Assembly: GCF_002192455.1 (NCBI RefSeq)
Contig: NZ_CP021744.1
Coordinates: 6,534,501-6,598,500 of the forward strand
Direction of reading: 5' to 3'
DNA: 64,000 bases
Source of the DNA: Streptomyces albireticuli
Lineage (GTDB): Bacteria > Actinomycetota > Actinomycetes > Streptomycetales > Streptomycetaceae
Of the stretch, positions 1 to 8,736 are shown piece by piece. The stretch's first letter is position 1; each line of letters starts with the position of its first letter. The translations under genes and the position numbers were made by a program. The notes under the pieces are model-generated. The model saw nothing but the letters and a program-made list of their open reading frames with translations, made no database searches and was not told the origin of the DNA.

Positions 1-609
1 GTGGCGCGGGCGACCCGCGAGACGATCGTCGTGATGGAGGCCGCCGGCTACGACGTGGTGCTGGTGGAGACCGTCGGCGTCGGCCAGTCCGAGACCGCCG
101 TCGCCGACATGGTCGACACCTTCCTGATGCTCACCCTGGCCCGCACCGGCGACCAGCTCCAGGGCATCAAGAAGGGCGTCCTGGAGCTCGCCGACCTCGT
201 CGCCGTCAACAAGGCCGACGGGCCGCACGAGCGCGACGCCAAGGCCGCCGCCCGCGAACTGGCGGGCGCGCTGCGCCTGATGCAGGCGCCCGACGCGGCC
301 TGGAACCCGCCGGTGCTCACGTGCAGCGCCCGCGAGGGCGCGGGCCTGGACACCCTGTGGGAGCGGCTGGAGCAGCACCGGCGGGTCCTCGACGCGACCG
401 GCGAACTGGCCGGCCGGCGCCGGGAACAGCAGGTCGACTGGGTCTGGACGATGGTGCGTGAGCAGCTCCTGGGCGAGCTGCGCGAGCATCCCGGCGTCCG
501 GCGGGAGACCCCGGGGCTCGAACAGCGGGTCCGCGAGGGCACCTTGCCGGCGAGCCTGGCCGCCGAGCGGCTGCTGGCGGCGTTCCGCTCGCCGCCCGGC
601 CGTCCCTAG
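1..609 (+). CDS. meaB: MeaB/ArgK-family P-loop GTPase, C-terminal part (5' end outside window)
   Basis: This is the C-terminal two thirds of a MeaB (ArgK/LAO) GTPase, the chaperone that protects and reloads adenosylcobalamin-dependent methylmalonyl-CoA mutase. The G3 region (VGVGQSE, about residues 24-30 of the visible part) and the G4 motif NKAD (about 69-72) are present. They are followed by the helical C-terminal extension that forms the family dimer interface. The P-loop must lie upstream of base 1, so the GTG at position 1 is probably just an internal Val codon. The gene ends with TAG at 607-609 and overlaps the convergent antiporter gene by four bases. Mutase genes normally sit next to meaB and would be expected just outside the window. 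The family call is secure; substrate specificity within the family is inferred. Confidence 0.93.
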   Translation: MARATRETIVVMEAAGYDVVLVETVGVGQSETAVADMVDTFLMLTLARTGDQLQGIKKGVLELADLVAVNKADGPHERDAKAAARELAGALRLMQAPDAAWNPPVLTCSAREGAGLDTLWERLEQHRRVLDATGELAGRRREQQVDWVWTMVREQLLGELREHPGVRRETPGLEQRVREGTLPASLAAERLLAAFRSPPGRP

Positions 610-1829
610 GGCGTCCCGGAGGCCTCCGGCTCGCGGGACGTCCTAGGGGCGGCCGGTGGCGTGGTCGCGCGCGGCCTCGCGAGGTGGCCGAGCCGGCGGG
701 CGAGCGGCTCGGTCCAGCGCATGGCGAGCGGGCCGAGCAGGACGAGTACGAGGACGTACGCGGTGGCCAGCGGGCCGACGCGCGGCTCGACCCCGGTGGC
801 CAGGCCGGCGATGACGATGGAGAACTCGCCCCGCGCGACCAGCGCGCCGCCCGCCCGCCACCGCCCCGCGGCCCCGACGCCCGCCCGGCGGGCCGCGTAC
901 CACCCGGTGGCGATCTTGGTGAGGGCCGTGACGGCGGCGAGCAGCAGCGCGGGGACGAGGACGGGCGGGATGTCGGCCGGGTCGGTGCTCAGGCCGAAGA
1001 ACACGAAGAAGACGGCGGCGAACAGGTCGCGCAGCGGGGCGAGCAGGCTGCGGGCGCCCTCGGCGACCTCGTCCGAGAGCGCGATGCCGATGAGGAACGC
1101 GCCGACGGCCGCCGAGATGTGCAGTTCCTGCGTCAGGCCCGCGACGCACAGGGTGAGTCCGAGGACGACCAGGAGCAGCAGTTCGGGGTTGTCGGAGGAG
1201 ACGGCGCGGCTGATGTGGTGGCCGTGCCGTACGGCGACGTAGAACACCGCGCCGACGGTGCCCAGGGCGATCAGCAGGGTGAGGCCGCCCTCGGTCAGGC
1301 TCAGCCCGGCGAGGAGCGCGGTGAGCACGGGCAGGTAGACGGCCATGGCGAGGTCCTCGATGACCAGGACGCCGACGATGACCGGGGTCTCGCGGTGGCC
1401 GAGGCGGCCGAGGTCGCCGAGGGACTTGGCGACGACGCCGGAGGAGGAGATCCAGGTGACGCCGGCCAGGGCCACCGCGGCGAGCGCGCCCCAGCCCAGG
1501 AGCAGGGCGGCGAGGGCGCCGGGGAGGGCGTTGAGGACGAAGTCGACGGCGCCGGAGGGATATTGGGTCCGGAGGCTGGCGGCCAGTTCGGAGCCGGTGT
1601 ACTCCAGGCCGAGGAGGAGCAGCAGCAGGGTGACGCCGATGTCGGCGCCGGTGGCGACGAACGACTCGCTGGCGCTGAGCGGGCGGATGCCGCCGTGGCC
1701 GAAGGCGAGCCCGGCGAGCAGGTAGAGGGGTATGGGGGAGAAGCCGATGCGGCCGGCGAGGCGGCCGAGGAGCCCCAGGCCCAGGATGACGGCCCCGAGT
1801 TCGATGAACAGCGCGGTGGTGTGGTGCAT
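606..1829 (-). CDS. Cation/proton antiporter, CPA2 / Na+-H+ exchanger family
   Basis: A 407-aa polytopic membrane protein with about 11-12 hydrophobic segments, typical of the KefB/Na_H_Exchanger family, which exchanges K+ or Na+ for H+ across the cytoplasmic membrane. A GxGLLGRLAGRIG-like start, the central LGLEYTG segment and a VIEDLAMAVYLPVL stretch resemble family cores. The open frame runs upstream to 2255, but that extension is Pro/Arg-rich and not membrane-like. I chose the ATG at 1829 because the protein begins directly at TM1 and a GGAGG lies about ten bases upstream. There is no C-terminal TrkA-N/RCK domain, so regulation by ligand binding to the same chain is not expected. The cation cannot be assigned from sequence. 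Confidence 0.88.
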   Translation of the reverse strand: MHHTTALFIELGAVILGLGLLGRLAGRIGFSPIPLYLLAGLAFGHGGIRPLSASESFVATGADIGVTLLLLLLGLEYTGSELAASLRTQYPSGAVDFVLNALPGALAALLLGWGALAAVALAGVTWISSSGVVAKSLGDLGRLGHRETPVIVGVLVIEDLAMAVYLPVLTALLAGLSLTEGGLTLLIALGTVGAVFYVAVRHGHHISRAVSSDNPELLLLVVLGLTLCVAGLTQELHISAAVGAFLIGIALSDEVAEGARSLLAPLRDLFAAVFFVFFGLSTDPADIPPVLVPALLLAAVTALTKIATGWYAARRAGVGAAGRWRAGGALVARGEFSIVIAGLATGVEPRVGPLATAYVLVLVLLGPLAMRWTEPLARRLGHLARPRATTPPAAPRTSREPEASGTP

Positions 1830-2370
1830 GGGCGGCTGACCTCCGGCGGTCGATGCGGCAGTGTCGTCCGTGCTGCGCGGATGCCGGCGAGGGGGCGTGC
1901 GCCATCGCCGGTGCGGTGGGGGCGTGCCGGGAACGGGTGTGCCGGGAGCGGGTAGGGAGAGAGGGGGGAGCGCGGGGTGTGTGGGGTGCGGGAGGCTTGG
2001 GGGAGGGGAGCCCGGGGCAGGGGCCCGGCGGGCCGGGGTGCGGCGTGCGTCAGCCGGTGATGTCCGTATCGGGCACGCCGTTCCGCGCACGGGTGTCGAT
2101 GCGCGTGGAGCGGGGGAGGCGTGAGGTCGCCATCGCATGTCCCCCTCGTCGAGCCGGCGCCGGGGGCGCCGACGGATCCTCCCCTGGAGCGAGCACATGA
2201 CCGTGGGGACGCTCAATGGAGCGAAGTCTTGGCTCGTTTGCACTCTAGCGGGCAATACAATCGGATAAACGGCGTCATTTCACCTAAGAGCGGTAAGACT
2301 GACGCGTGTTGTGCTCTCGTGCGCCGTGGAGGTCCGAGGGCGCACACAGGGCGTGAAGCCGTGGCCGGAC
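1830..2370. other. Intergenic region upstream of the antiporter, no gene seen
   Basis: This 541-base stretch has no credible coding region; the open frames here are GC-bias artefacts. About 1918-2040 is strongly G-rich on the plus strand, with many GGG/GGGG runs. About 2215-2310 is a distinctly lower-GC patch that would fit a promoter reading leftwards into the antiporter, giving a long 5' leader. It contains a TTGC/GCAA inverted repeat around the CTAGAG segment. No convincing -35/-10 pair or known riboswitch could be recognised. Confidence 0.4.
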
Positions 2371-2937
2371 TCAGGCCGGGCGGCCCACCCAGTGCACGCT
2401 GTAGTACGCGGCGCCGAAGTCGGGCCGCACCTCGACGTCCACCTTGGTCATCGCGTTCGCCGGGATGTCGAAGGCGAAGGAGGACGTACCGGACGCGCCG
2501 GCCGCCAGCGTCCCCGTGAACGGATTGCCCACGCCCCGCGCGCTGTCGAAGACCTGCCGCGCCGGTACGCCCTGCTCCCCGGCCTTCACCCGCACCAGGA
2601 CCCCGGACACGCCGAAGCTCTTCCCCGTGCCGTTGGTGAGCGTGACCGTGAACGCGGCGGGGGAGTGCCCGGGCTGATGGCCGAGGGACGTGTCGCTCGG
2701 CGTGAACGCGACCGGCCGGGTCACCTTCACCTTCAGCCCGTTCGCGTAGGCGAAGGTGTCCTCGAACGCGACGACGCGGGAGCCTTCGGCGGAGGTGCGG
2801 GCGGCGGAGGGGGAGAGGGTCTGACCTGTGGTCACGCTGTCCTCGGGGGCGCGGGTGCCGCAGGCGGTGAGGGCGGTGGCGGCGACGAGGGTGGCGGCGG
2901 CCAGGCGCGCCGTCTGTGCGTGGGGTGGCGGTCCCAT
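2371..2937 (-). CDS. Secreted lipoprotein, DUF4352-like beta-sandwich
   Basis: A 188-aa predicted lipoprotein. An N-terminal hydrophobic stretch (residues 11-24) ends in a lipobox (ALTAC, Cys26), so the mature protein should be anchored to the outer face of the membrane. The remainder alternates hydrophobic and polar residues. Motifs such as FTVTLTNGTGKSF and FAFDIPANA are typical of the Ig-like DUF4352 fold, often described as extracellular binding proteins of unknown ligand. The ATG at 2937 is the only start giving a complete signal sequence, although its ribosome-binding site is weak. No functional partner is evident: the gene stands alone between long intergenic regions. Confidence 0.75.
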   Translation of the reverse strand: MGPPPHAQTARLAAATLVAATALTACGTRAPEDSVTTGQTLSPSAARTSAEGSRVVAFEDTFAYANGLKVKVTRPVAFTPSDTSLGHQPGHSPAAFTVTLTNGTGKSFGVSGVLVRVKAGEQGVPARQVFDSARGVGNPFTGTLAAGASGTSSFAFDIPANAMTKVDVEVRPDFGAAYYSVHWVGRPA

Positions 2938-3012
2938 GTGGCCAGGGTGGGGGTGGGGGGTCGGTGTGCATCTTGGGTGTGGCGGGTGGGTGTGCCGCTG
3001 CGCGGGGCTTGT

Positions 3013-3205
3013 TCCCCACCCCGCCCCTTCCCGTAACCGGGGGCTTCGCCCCCAGACCCCCTTTCCGCGCTCCGCGCGGTGTCCTCAAACGCCGGACGGG
3101 CTGAAATCAGCCCGTCTGGGGGCACCTCCCAGCGGTAGCTGGGGGAGTTTGAGGACCGGGGTCCGGGGCGGAGCCCCGGTTCGGGAAGGGGCGGGGCTGG
3201 GGAAA
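3013..3205. repeat. Nested palindromic intergenic repeat (Streptomyces REP-like element)
   Basis: A long imperfect inverted repeat. The inner hairpin at 3092-3119 has 13-base arms around AA. A second pair of arms, GTCCTCAAAC (3081-3090) and GTTTGAGGAC (3147-3156), encloses it. Outer arms of GGGGCTTCGCCCC type and CCCCGCCCCTTCCCG / CGGGAAGGGGCGGGG flank these. The core 'CGCCGGACGGGCTG' recurs at 60854-60890. Such elements are dispersed in Streptomyces genomes between genes. Here it lies between a minus-strand and a plus-strand gene start, so it is unlikely to be simply a terminator. Confidence 0.7.
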
Positions 3206-3305
3206 GCCCCGGCCGGCCGCCGGGTGGGCCCATCGGGGGGAAGATTCGCGCGTTCCCGGGTGCGCACCCGCCCGCCGGGGCGCGGCCGCCCGTAGAAGTC
3301 CATGC

Positions 3306-4136
3306 ATGCGCTCCCCGCGACGCCCGGCCCGCCACCTGCTCGCCGCCGTCCTCCTCGCCACCGCCCTGCTCGCCCCGCGCGCCGCCCCGGCCGCGGACGC
3401 CGCCGCGCCGGAGTGGCACCTGCGGTTCGCCGACGACTTCGACACGGACGTCCCGCGCGGGTCCTTCACCGACTGCGACCACCACCCGGACACGCCCCGG
3501 GCGTACTGCGGCGGACTCACCGGAGCCGTGCGCGAGGACTGGTGGGCGTACCCCGAGGGGTGGCCCGACACCGCGACGCAGCGTGGTCTGCCGGTCGGCG
3601 GCCACTACGATCCGGCCACCACGCTCTCCGTCTCCCACGGGAAGCTGCACATCCGCCTCTGGCGCGGCCGTACGGGAGGCGTGCACAGCGCCACCGTCGT
3701 CCCCAAGAAGCTGATGGGCATGCGCTACGGGAGGTACGAGGAGCGGTGGCGGGTCTCCCACGTCAGCGCGGGCTACAAGAGCGCCCATCTGCTCTGGCCG
3801 GTGGCCAAGGGCGGCTGCGCCGAGATCGACTTCCCCGAACTCGAATGGAACGCCACGGTCGCCGGCTTCGCCCACCCCGCGGGCTGCGGCCGTCAGTTCG
3901 CCGTGGACACCGGCGCCCGCTGGAGCCGCTGGCACACCTCGGTCATCGAGTGGCGCCCCGGCGACCTCCGCTTCCACCTCGACGGCGAACAGGTGGGCCG
4001 CACCACCCGCGAGGTCCCCGGCGCCCCCATGACCTGGGACATCCAGAACGAGTCGGCCCTCAACGGCGAGCGGGCCGCGCCCGGCTCGTGGTCCCGGCTC
4101 GACATCGATCACGTACGGGGCTGGAGCCGGGACTGA
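3306..4136 (+). CDS. Secreted glycoside hydrolase family 16-like protein
   Basis: A 276-aa protein with an Arg-rich N-terminus, a hydrophobic core and an AxA-type signal peptidase site near residue 30 (APAA), so it is exported. The mature region is a concanavalin-type beta-jelly roll. The catalytic signature E173-I-D175-F-P-E178 matches the ExDxxE motif of GH16 enzymes, which cleave beta-1,3/1,4-glucans, agar or similar polymers by a retaining mechanism. The surrounding HLLWPV and EWNA segments fit the substrate cleft. Two Cys pairs are possible. The exact polysaccharide cannot be assigned. The gene converges with uppP, with 16 bases between their stops. Confidence 0.8.
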   Translation: MRSPRRPARHLLAAVLLATALLAPRAAPAADAAAPEWHLRFADDFDTDVPRGSFTDCDHHPDTPRAYCGGLTGAVREDWWAYPEGWPDTATQRGLPVGGHYDPATTLSVSHGKLHIRLWRGRTGGVHSATVVPKKLMGMRYGRYEERWRVSHVSAGYKSAHLLWPVAKGGCAEIDFPELEWNATVAGFAHPAGCGRQFAVDTGARWSRWHTSVIEWRPGDLRFHLDGEQVGRTTREVPGAPMTWDIQNESALNGERAAPGSWSRLDIDHVRGWSRD

Positions 4137-4152
4137 GCCGGCCCGGGCCTCG

Positions 4153-5028
4153 TCAGCCGGCGGACTCCCCGGCGTGCGGGCTGAGGGCGCCCGCCCCGAC
4201 CAGCGCGAAGAGGAGGAGGCCGAGCAGGATCCGGTAGACGACGAAGGGCATGAAGCTCCTGGTCGTGATGAAGCGCATGAACCACGCGATCACCGCGTAC
4301 CCGACCACGAACGCGATCACCGTGGCGAAGACCGTCGGCCCCCACGCCGTGTGTCCCTCGCCCGCGTCCTTCAGCTCGAAGAGGCCCGACGCGAGGACCG
4401 CGGGCACGGCGAGGAGGAAGGAGTAGCGGGCCGCGGCCTCACGGGTGTAGCCGAGGAAGAGGCCGCCGCTGATCGTCGCGCCGGAGCGGGAGACCCCGGG
4501 GACCAGGGCCATCGCCTGGCAGATCCCGAAGACCAGGCCGTCCTTGACGTTCAGGTCCGTCAGTTCCTTGCGCGGCCTGGCCGCCCGGTGCCGGCCGCCG
4601 GTCCCGTCGCGCGCCGCCAGCCGGTCGGCGACGCCCAGCACGACGCCCATCACGACGAGCGTCGTGGCGATCAGCCGCAGATCGCGGAACGGGCCCTCGA
4701 TGGCGTCCTTCAGCACGAGCCCCAGCACGCCGATCGGGACCGAGCCGACGATCACCAGCCAGCCCGTCCGCGCGTCCGGGTCCTCGCGGGCCAGCCGCCG
4801 GTCGGACAGGGAGCGGAACCAGGCGGAGACGATGCGCGCGATGTCCTCGCGGAAGTACAGGAGGACGGCGGCCTCGGTGCCGATCTGGGTGACCGCCGTG
4901 AACGCGGCCCCCGGGTCCGGCCAGTCCGCGAAGGCGGCCGTCAGCCGCAGATGGGCGCTGGAGGAGATCGGCAGGAACTCCGTCAGCCCCTGGACGAGCC
5001 CGAGGACGAATGATTCGAACCAAGTCAT
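4153..5028 (-). CDS. uppP: Undecaprenyl-diphosphatase UppP/BacA
   Basis: This 291-aa integral membrane enzyme dephosphorylates undecaprenyl pyrophosphate to recycle the lipid carrier used for peptidoglycan and other surface polymers; overexpression confers bacitracin resistance in many bacteria. The first family motif is near the N-terminus (GLVQGLTEFLPISSSAHL, with the conserved Glu and Ser residues). The second motif PGVSRSGAT (central) contains the catalytic Ser/Arg region. About eight hydrophobic segments and the length are normal for the family. Compared with short homologues there is an extra loop rich in Arg/Gly (RDGTGGRHRAAR). The gene is transcribed alone. Confidence 0.95.
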   Translation of the reverse strand: MTWFESFVLGLVQGLTEFLPISSSAHLRLTAAFADWPDPGAAFTAVTQIGTEAAVLLYFREDIARIVSAWFRSLSDRRLAREDPDARTGWLVIVGSVPIGVLGLVLKDAIEGPFRDLRLIATTLVVMGVVLGVADRLAARDGTGGRHRAARPRKELTDLNVKDGLVFGICQAMALVPGVSRSGATISGGLFLGYTREAAARYSFLLAVPAVLASGLFELKDAGEGHTAWGPTVFATVIAFVVGYAVIAWFMRFITTRSFMPFVVYRILLGLLLFALVGAGALSPHAGESAG

Positions 5029-5212
5029 GAGGCTTGTGCCATCCCGGTGACGATCGCGGACGCGTCCCGGCCGCGGGGGCGCACCCGACGCGGGCCGGCC
5101 GCCCGCCCCGTTCGAGGTGCCGGTCGGAAGGGATCATCCACCGGGCGGTGGGCACCCCGGTGACCCGCGGGTGAACGGCCGGCGAAGCCGGGGCTCCCGG
5201 GCCGGGCCGGTG

Positions 5213-5533
5213 TCAGGCCTGACCGGTCTCGAAGCGGCTGACCTTGCCGCCGTCGACGGTGAACCGCCACGCGGTCCGCATCTCGCCCCAGGTGTCGTTG
5301 CGGTAGCGGGCGACGAGGGAGCGGCCGTCCTCGGCCTCGGACTCCACGTCCATGTGTCCGCCGGAGGAGAAGATCTCCTTCTCGGACCACTCCTGGAGGT
5401 CCCGGTCCGAGCCGTCGTCGGACATCGTGGCGTCGGCGGTCAGGGCGGCCTGGAACGCCCGGCGGTCGTTGGCGTTGATCGCGTCGACCAGGGCGCGCAC
5501 CGCGGGGTCGGACAGCTGCTCGGTGGGGATCAC
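5213..5533 (-). CDS. NTF2-like / SnoaL-like small protein
   Basis: A 106-aa acidic protein with the pattern of the NTF2-like cone fold: an N-terminal helix with 'ALVDAINANDRRAFQAAL', a short Asp-rich segment, then a run of beta-strands (SLVARYRNDTWGEMRTAWRF, KVSRFETGQ). Members of this superfamily include small epimerases, cyclases and ligand-binding proteins. No catalytic dyad can be identified, so the activity is unknown. The start at 5533 has a GGAG about five bases upstream. It has no operon partner that hints at a role. Confidence 0.7.
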   Translation of the reverse strand: MIPTEQLSDPAVRALVDAINANDRRAFQAALTADATMSDDGSDRDLQEWSEKEIFSSGGHMDVESEAEDGRSLVARYRNDTWGEMRTAWRFTVDGGKVSRFETGQA

Positions 5534-5653
5534 GGGCTCTCCTGGTCGGCCGGGGAGGGAACGCCCTCACGCTAAGCACGTCCGGCACCCCCTGCCACTC
5601 GGATGATCCACCACGGCCCGCCTCCACCATGTGTTCCCCGGCCCGCCGCCCGG

Positions 5654-6361
5654 CTACGCCCTCGTCCGGCCCCGCTTGCGCCACGCCACCACGACGGCCG
5701 CGAGCCCGGTGACCCCGATGAACGCCATGGCGGCCAGGAAGGCCGGGGACGTCGGCGTCGACGCGTGGCTGCCCGCGATCACGTACGCGGCGGTGTTGGG
5801 CACGCTGCCGATGCCGGTGGCCAGCAGGAAGGGCGCCCAGCCCATCCGGGACACGGCGGCGCAGTAGTTCGCGGCGGCGAACGGCACGCCCGGGAACAGC
5901 CGGATCGCCAGCATCGACCGGAAGCCGTGCCGGCTCAGCTGCCGGTCGGCGGCCGTCAGCCACCGCCCGCGCAGCAGGGGCCGCAGCGCGTCCTGCCCCA
6001 GCAGCCGGCCCAGACCGAAGGCGAGGCCCGAGCCCAGCACCGTGCCCGCCACGGCGGCCGCCGTGCCGAACGGGGAGCCGAAGAGCGCGCCCGCGGCGAT
6101 GTTGAGGATCGGCCGGGGCACGAACGCCGCCGTGCACAGGCCGTACGCGACCGCGAAGAGCACCACCGCGGCGCCGCCGGACAGCTGCGGCGGCCAGCCG
6201 TCGGCGAGCAGCCGCTCCGGGCGGACGGCGACCACCGTCGCCGCGGCCCCGGCGAGCAGCACCACGAGCAGGCCGAGGCGGAACCACGGGGACAGCAGCG
6301 CACGGGAACTGCGCGCGGCGAATCCGGTGGGTCCGGCGGAGGGCGCGGCGGATCGGAGCAT
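5654..6361 (-). CDS. TVP38/TMEM64 family membrane protein (DedA-like superfamily)
   Basis: A 235-aa polytopic protein with about six hydrophobic segments. The family hallmark 'FVPRPILNIAAGALFG' is followed by a GxxxG-rich segment (GSGLAFGLGRLLG) and the RLFPGVPFAAANY motif, typical of the VTT/SNARE-associated (TVP38) domain. Proteins with this domain are now regarded as lipid scramblase or flippase-like; bacterial members probably move or handle membrane lipids. That role is inferred from the family only. A second member of the wider superfamily, DedA, is encoded at 30220-30894. Confidence 0.85.
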   Translation of the reverse strand: MLRSAAPSAGPTGFAARSSRALLSPWFRLGLLVVLLAGAAATVVAVRPERLLADGWPPQLSGGAAVVLFAVAYGLCTAAFVPRPILNIAAGALFGSPFGTAAAVAGTVLGSGLAFGLGRLLGQDALRPLLRGRWLTAADRQLSRHGFRSMLAIRLFPGVPFAAANYCAAVSRMGWAPFLLATGIGSVPNTAAYVIAGSHASTPTSPAFLAAMAFIGVTGLAAVVVAWRKRGRTRA

Positions 6362-6656
6362 CGATGGAGCGTAACCGACGGGGGCGGGCGGCGGCCCCTA
6401 AGTCCGCGAGCCGGTACGGAACGAGCACATTCCGGCACCCGCGGTCCATCCGTCCGTCACCGCGCCGGTCACGCGGGCACGGCGCGCGGTGCCGCCCGCC
6501 GGGGGCCCGGGAGGCGGCGGACCAGGGCGGGGACCGGGAACGGGCGCCGCACCGCGAAAACCGTTCGACGCGCCGCGCCCCGCGCGCCAGCATCGACGGT
6601 GTGCGCCGGGCTGTGCTGGTCACGCGCCCCGCACCACGGCTCCAGGGAAAGGAACC

Positions 6657-7823
6657 ATGACCGAGCAGGCCTACGCCCGTACCAAACCACACATCAACAT
6701 CGGCACCATCGGCCCGCAGGGTCACGGCAAGACCACGCTCACCGCGGCCCTCGCCCGGACCCTCGGCACCACCGCACCCGTACCGCACGGCGCCACCGCC
6801 TGCCCCACGACCGGCATCACCCGCGTCGCCTACGAGACCGGCACCCGCCACTACGCGCACGCCGATCTGCCCGGCCACCCCCGCTACACCACGAACCTGC
6901 TCACCGGGGCCGCCCCGCTCGACGGAGCCGTCCTCGCCGTCTCCGCGTTCGACGGCGTCGTCCCCGCGACCGCGGCCCACCTGCTGCTCGCCCGCGCGGC
7001 CGGGGTGCGCCACCTCGTCGTCGCCCTCACCAAGGCGGACGCCGGCGGGCCCGAACTCACCGACCTCGCCGAGGCCGACGTCCGCGCGCTGCTGACCGCC
7101 CACGGACTCGACGGCCGGCACGCCGCCGTCGTCCGCGTCTCGGCGCTGCGCGCCCTGGACGGCGACCCGCGCTGGACCGGCGCCCTCGAAGCGCTCCTCG
7201 ACGCCGTCGACACGTACGTACCCACCCCCGTGCGCCGCACCGGCCCGCCCCTCCTCCTGCCCGTCGAGCGGGCGTTCGCCCTCGACGGGTCCGGCACCGT
7301 CGTCACGGGCACGATCGAGCGCGGCACCGTCCGCCCCGGCGCCCGCGTCCGGCTGCTGGGCCCCGGGGGCGGCCCCCGGGACGCGGTGGTCACGGGCCTG
7401 GAGACCTTCGGCCGACCCATGGAGGCCGCGGTGGCGGGCGACTGCGTGGGGCTGCTCCTGCGCGGGGTCCGGCGCGAGGACGTGCGCCGCGGCGACACCG
7501 TCACCGCGCCCGGCGGCGCCGCGCCCCGGCGGCGCTTCACCGCCCGTCTCCGGCTGCCCGTCGCGGCGCAGGGCGGCCGGCACACGCCCGTGGCCACCGG
7601 TCACCGGGCGCAGTTCCACTTCCGTACGGCCGACGTCACCGGCACCCTCGACCTCGGCTCGCGCGGGTACGCCCGGCCCGGTGGGACGGCCGCCGTGACG
7701 GTCGTCCTGGACCACGCCCTGCCGCTGGAGACCGGGCTGTCCTTCGTGGCGCGCGAGGGCGGCCGGACGGTGGGGACGGGGGCGGTGACGGCCCTCCCGG
7801 AGGGGCGGCGCCCGGCACAATAG
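6657..7823 (+). CDS. Divergent EF-Tu paralogue (Tu3-like translation elongation factor)
   Basis: A 388-aa EF-Tu-type GTPase with all three domains (G domain about 1-200, beta-barrels II and III to the end), slightly shorter than housekeeping EF-Tu. The P-loop is GPQGHGKT (19-26) instead of the usual GHVDHGKT. The segment before switch I is shortened and lacks the canonical Arg-Gly of RGIT (TTGIT, 51-55). DxxGH is kept as DLPGH (70-74). The G4 motif is TKAD (125-128) rather than NKCD, so Asn is replaced by Thr. Streptomyces carry extra tuf genes, and the Tu3 type is known to differ strongly from Tu1 and, in elfamycin producers, has been linked to kirromycin resistance. The ATG at 6657 follows AGGGAAAGGA. 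It is four bases from the next gene. Confidence 0.9.
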   Translation: MTEQAYARTKPHINIGTIGPQGHGKTTLTAALARTLGTTAPVPHGATACPTTGITRVAYETGTRHYAHADLPGHPRYTTNLLTGAAPLDGAVLAVSAFDGVVPATAAHLLLARAAGVRHLVVALTKADAGGPELTDLAEADVRALLTAHGLDGRHAAVVRVSALRALDGDPRWTGALEALLDAVDTYVPTPVRRTGPPLLLPVERAFALDGSGTVVTGTIERGTVRPGARVRLLGPGGGPRDAVVTGLETFGRPMEAAVAGDCVGLLLRGVRREDVRRGDTVTAPGGAAPRRRFTARLRLPVAAQGGRHTPVATGHRAQFHFRTADVTGTLDLGSRGYARPGGTAAVTVVLDHALPLETGLSFVAREGGRTVGTGAVTALPEGRRPAQ

Positions 7824-7827
7824 GGGC

Positions 7828-8673
7828 GTGGAAGAACCGATACCCGTGACACGGGACGTGGACTGGGGCACGGCCAAGCTGATGCCCGACGTGGACCGGC
7901 CGCGCGCCTGGCTGCTCACCGTCGACGGGTCACCGCAGTCCTACGTGGACCTGGACGACCCGACGCACCTCGAATTCGAGTACGCCCGCCGGATCGCCCA
8001 CGTCCTCGACACGGCGGCGGAACCGCACCGCGCCCTGGACGTGCTGCACCTGGGCGGCGGCGCCCTCACGCTGCCCCGCTACGTCGCCGCCACCCGGCCC
8101 GGGTCCCGGCAGCTGGTCGTCGAGGCCGACCGGGGCCTCCTCGCGCTCGTCGCCGAACACCTGCCGCTGCGCGACGGCTCCGGGGTCGAGGTGCGCGCGG
8201 CGGACGCCCGCGCCGAGCTGGAGGCCGCGCCCGGCGGGTCCGCCGACGTGATCGTCGCGGACGTCTTCGGCGGCTCGCGGGTGCCCGCCCACCTGGCCTC
8301 GCTGGAGTACGCGCGGGAGGCCGCCCGCGTCCTGCGCCCGGCGGGCCGCTACGCCGCCAACCTCGCCGACGGCGCGCCGTTCACCTTCCTGCGCTCGCAG
8401 GTGGCCGGCTTCGCGGCGGTCTTCGCCCATGTGTGCCTGATCGCCGAGCCGCCGGTGCTGCGCGGCCGCCGCTTCGGCAACGCCGTCCTCGTCGCCTCGC
8501 ACAGCGAGCTGCCGGTGGCCGCGCTCGCCCGCCGGGCCGCGGGCGACGCCTTCCCGGCCCGGGTCGAGCACGGGGAGGCCCTGGAGCGGTTCACGGCCGG
8601 GGCCGCGCCCGTGCGCGACGCGGACGCGGTGGGCTCGCCGGAGCCGCCGGGCGGGGCGTTCAGCATCGGCTGA
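7828..8673 (+). CDS. Spermidine synthase-like class I methyltransferase-fold protein
   Basis: A 281-aa soluble protein with a Rossmann SAM-binding fold. Motif I is 'VLHLGGGALTLPRYVA' (around 70-85), followed by an acidic end of strand 2 (VVEAD) and the ADVFGG segment where spermidine synthases place a catalytic Asp. This matches the 'fused or free spermidine synthase-like' proteins common in actinobacteria, whose amine substrates are mostly untested. The GTG at 7828 comes four bases after the EF-Tu3 stop, implying translational coupling. An ATG at 7881 is a less likely alternative because it would remove conserved N-terminal strands. Polyamine synthesis itself is not established for this gene. 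Confidence 0.75.
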   Translation: MEEPIPVTRDVDWGTAKLMPDVDRPRAWLLTVDGSPQSYVDLDDPTHLEFEYARRIAHVLDTAAEPHRALDVLHLGGGALTLPRYVAATRPGSRQLVVEADRGLLALVAEHLPLRDGSGVEVRAADARAELEAAPGGSADVIVADVFGGSRVPAHLASLEYAREAARVLRPAGRYAANLADGAPFTFLRSQVAGFAAVFAHVCLIAEPPVLRGRRFGNAVLVASHSELPVAALARRAAGDAFPARVEHGEALERFTAGAAPVRDADAVGSPEPPGGAFSIG

Positions 8674-8679
8674 CGCCCG

Positions 8680-8714
8680 CCCGCGGTCCGGTCCGGCGCA
8701 GTCCGGACCGCGGG
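8680..8714. terminator. Hairpin between convergent genes
   Basis: Perfect 12-base arms (8680-8691 and 8703-8714, CCCGCGGTCCGG and its complement) enclose an 11-base loop just after the spermidine-synthase-like gene and before the end of the convergent minus-strand gene. This is a likely bidirectional factor-independent terminator, although it lacks a U tract, as is usual in Streptomyces. Confidence 0.65.
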
Positions 8715-8736
8715 CCACCGGCCGGGCTCCGGCGGG

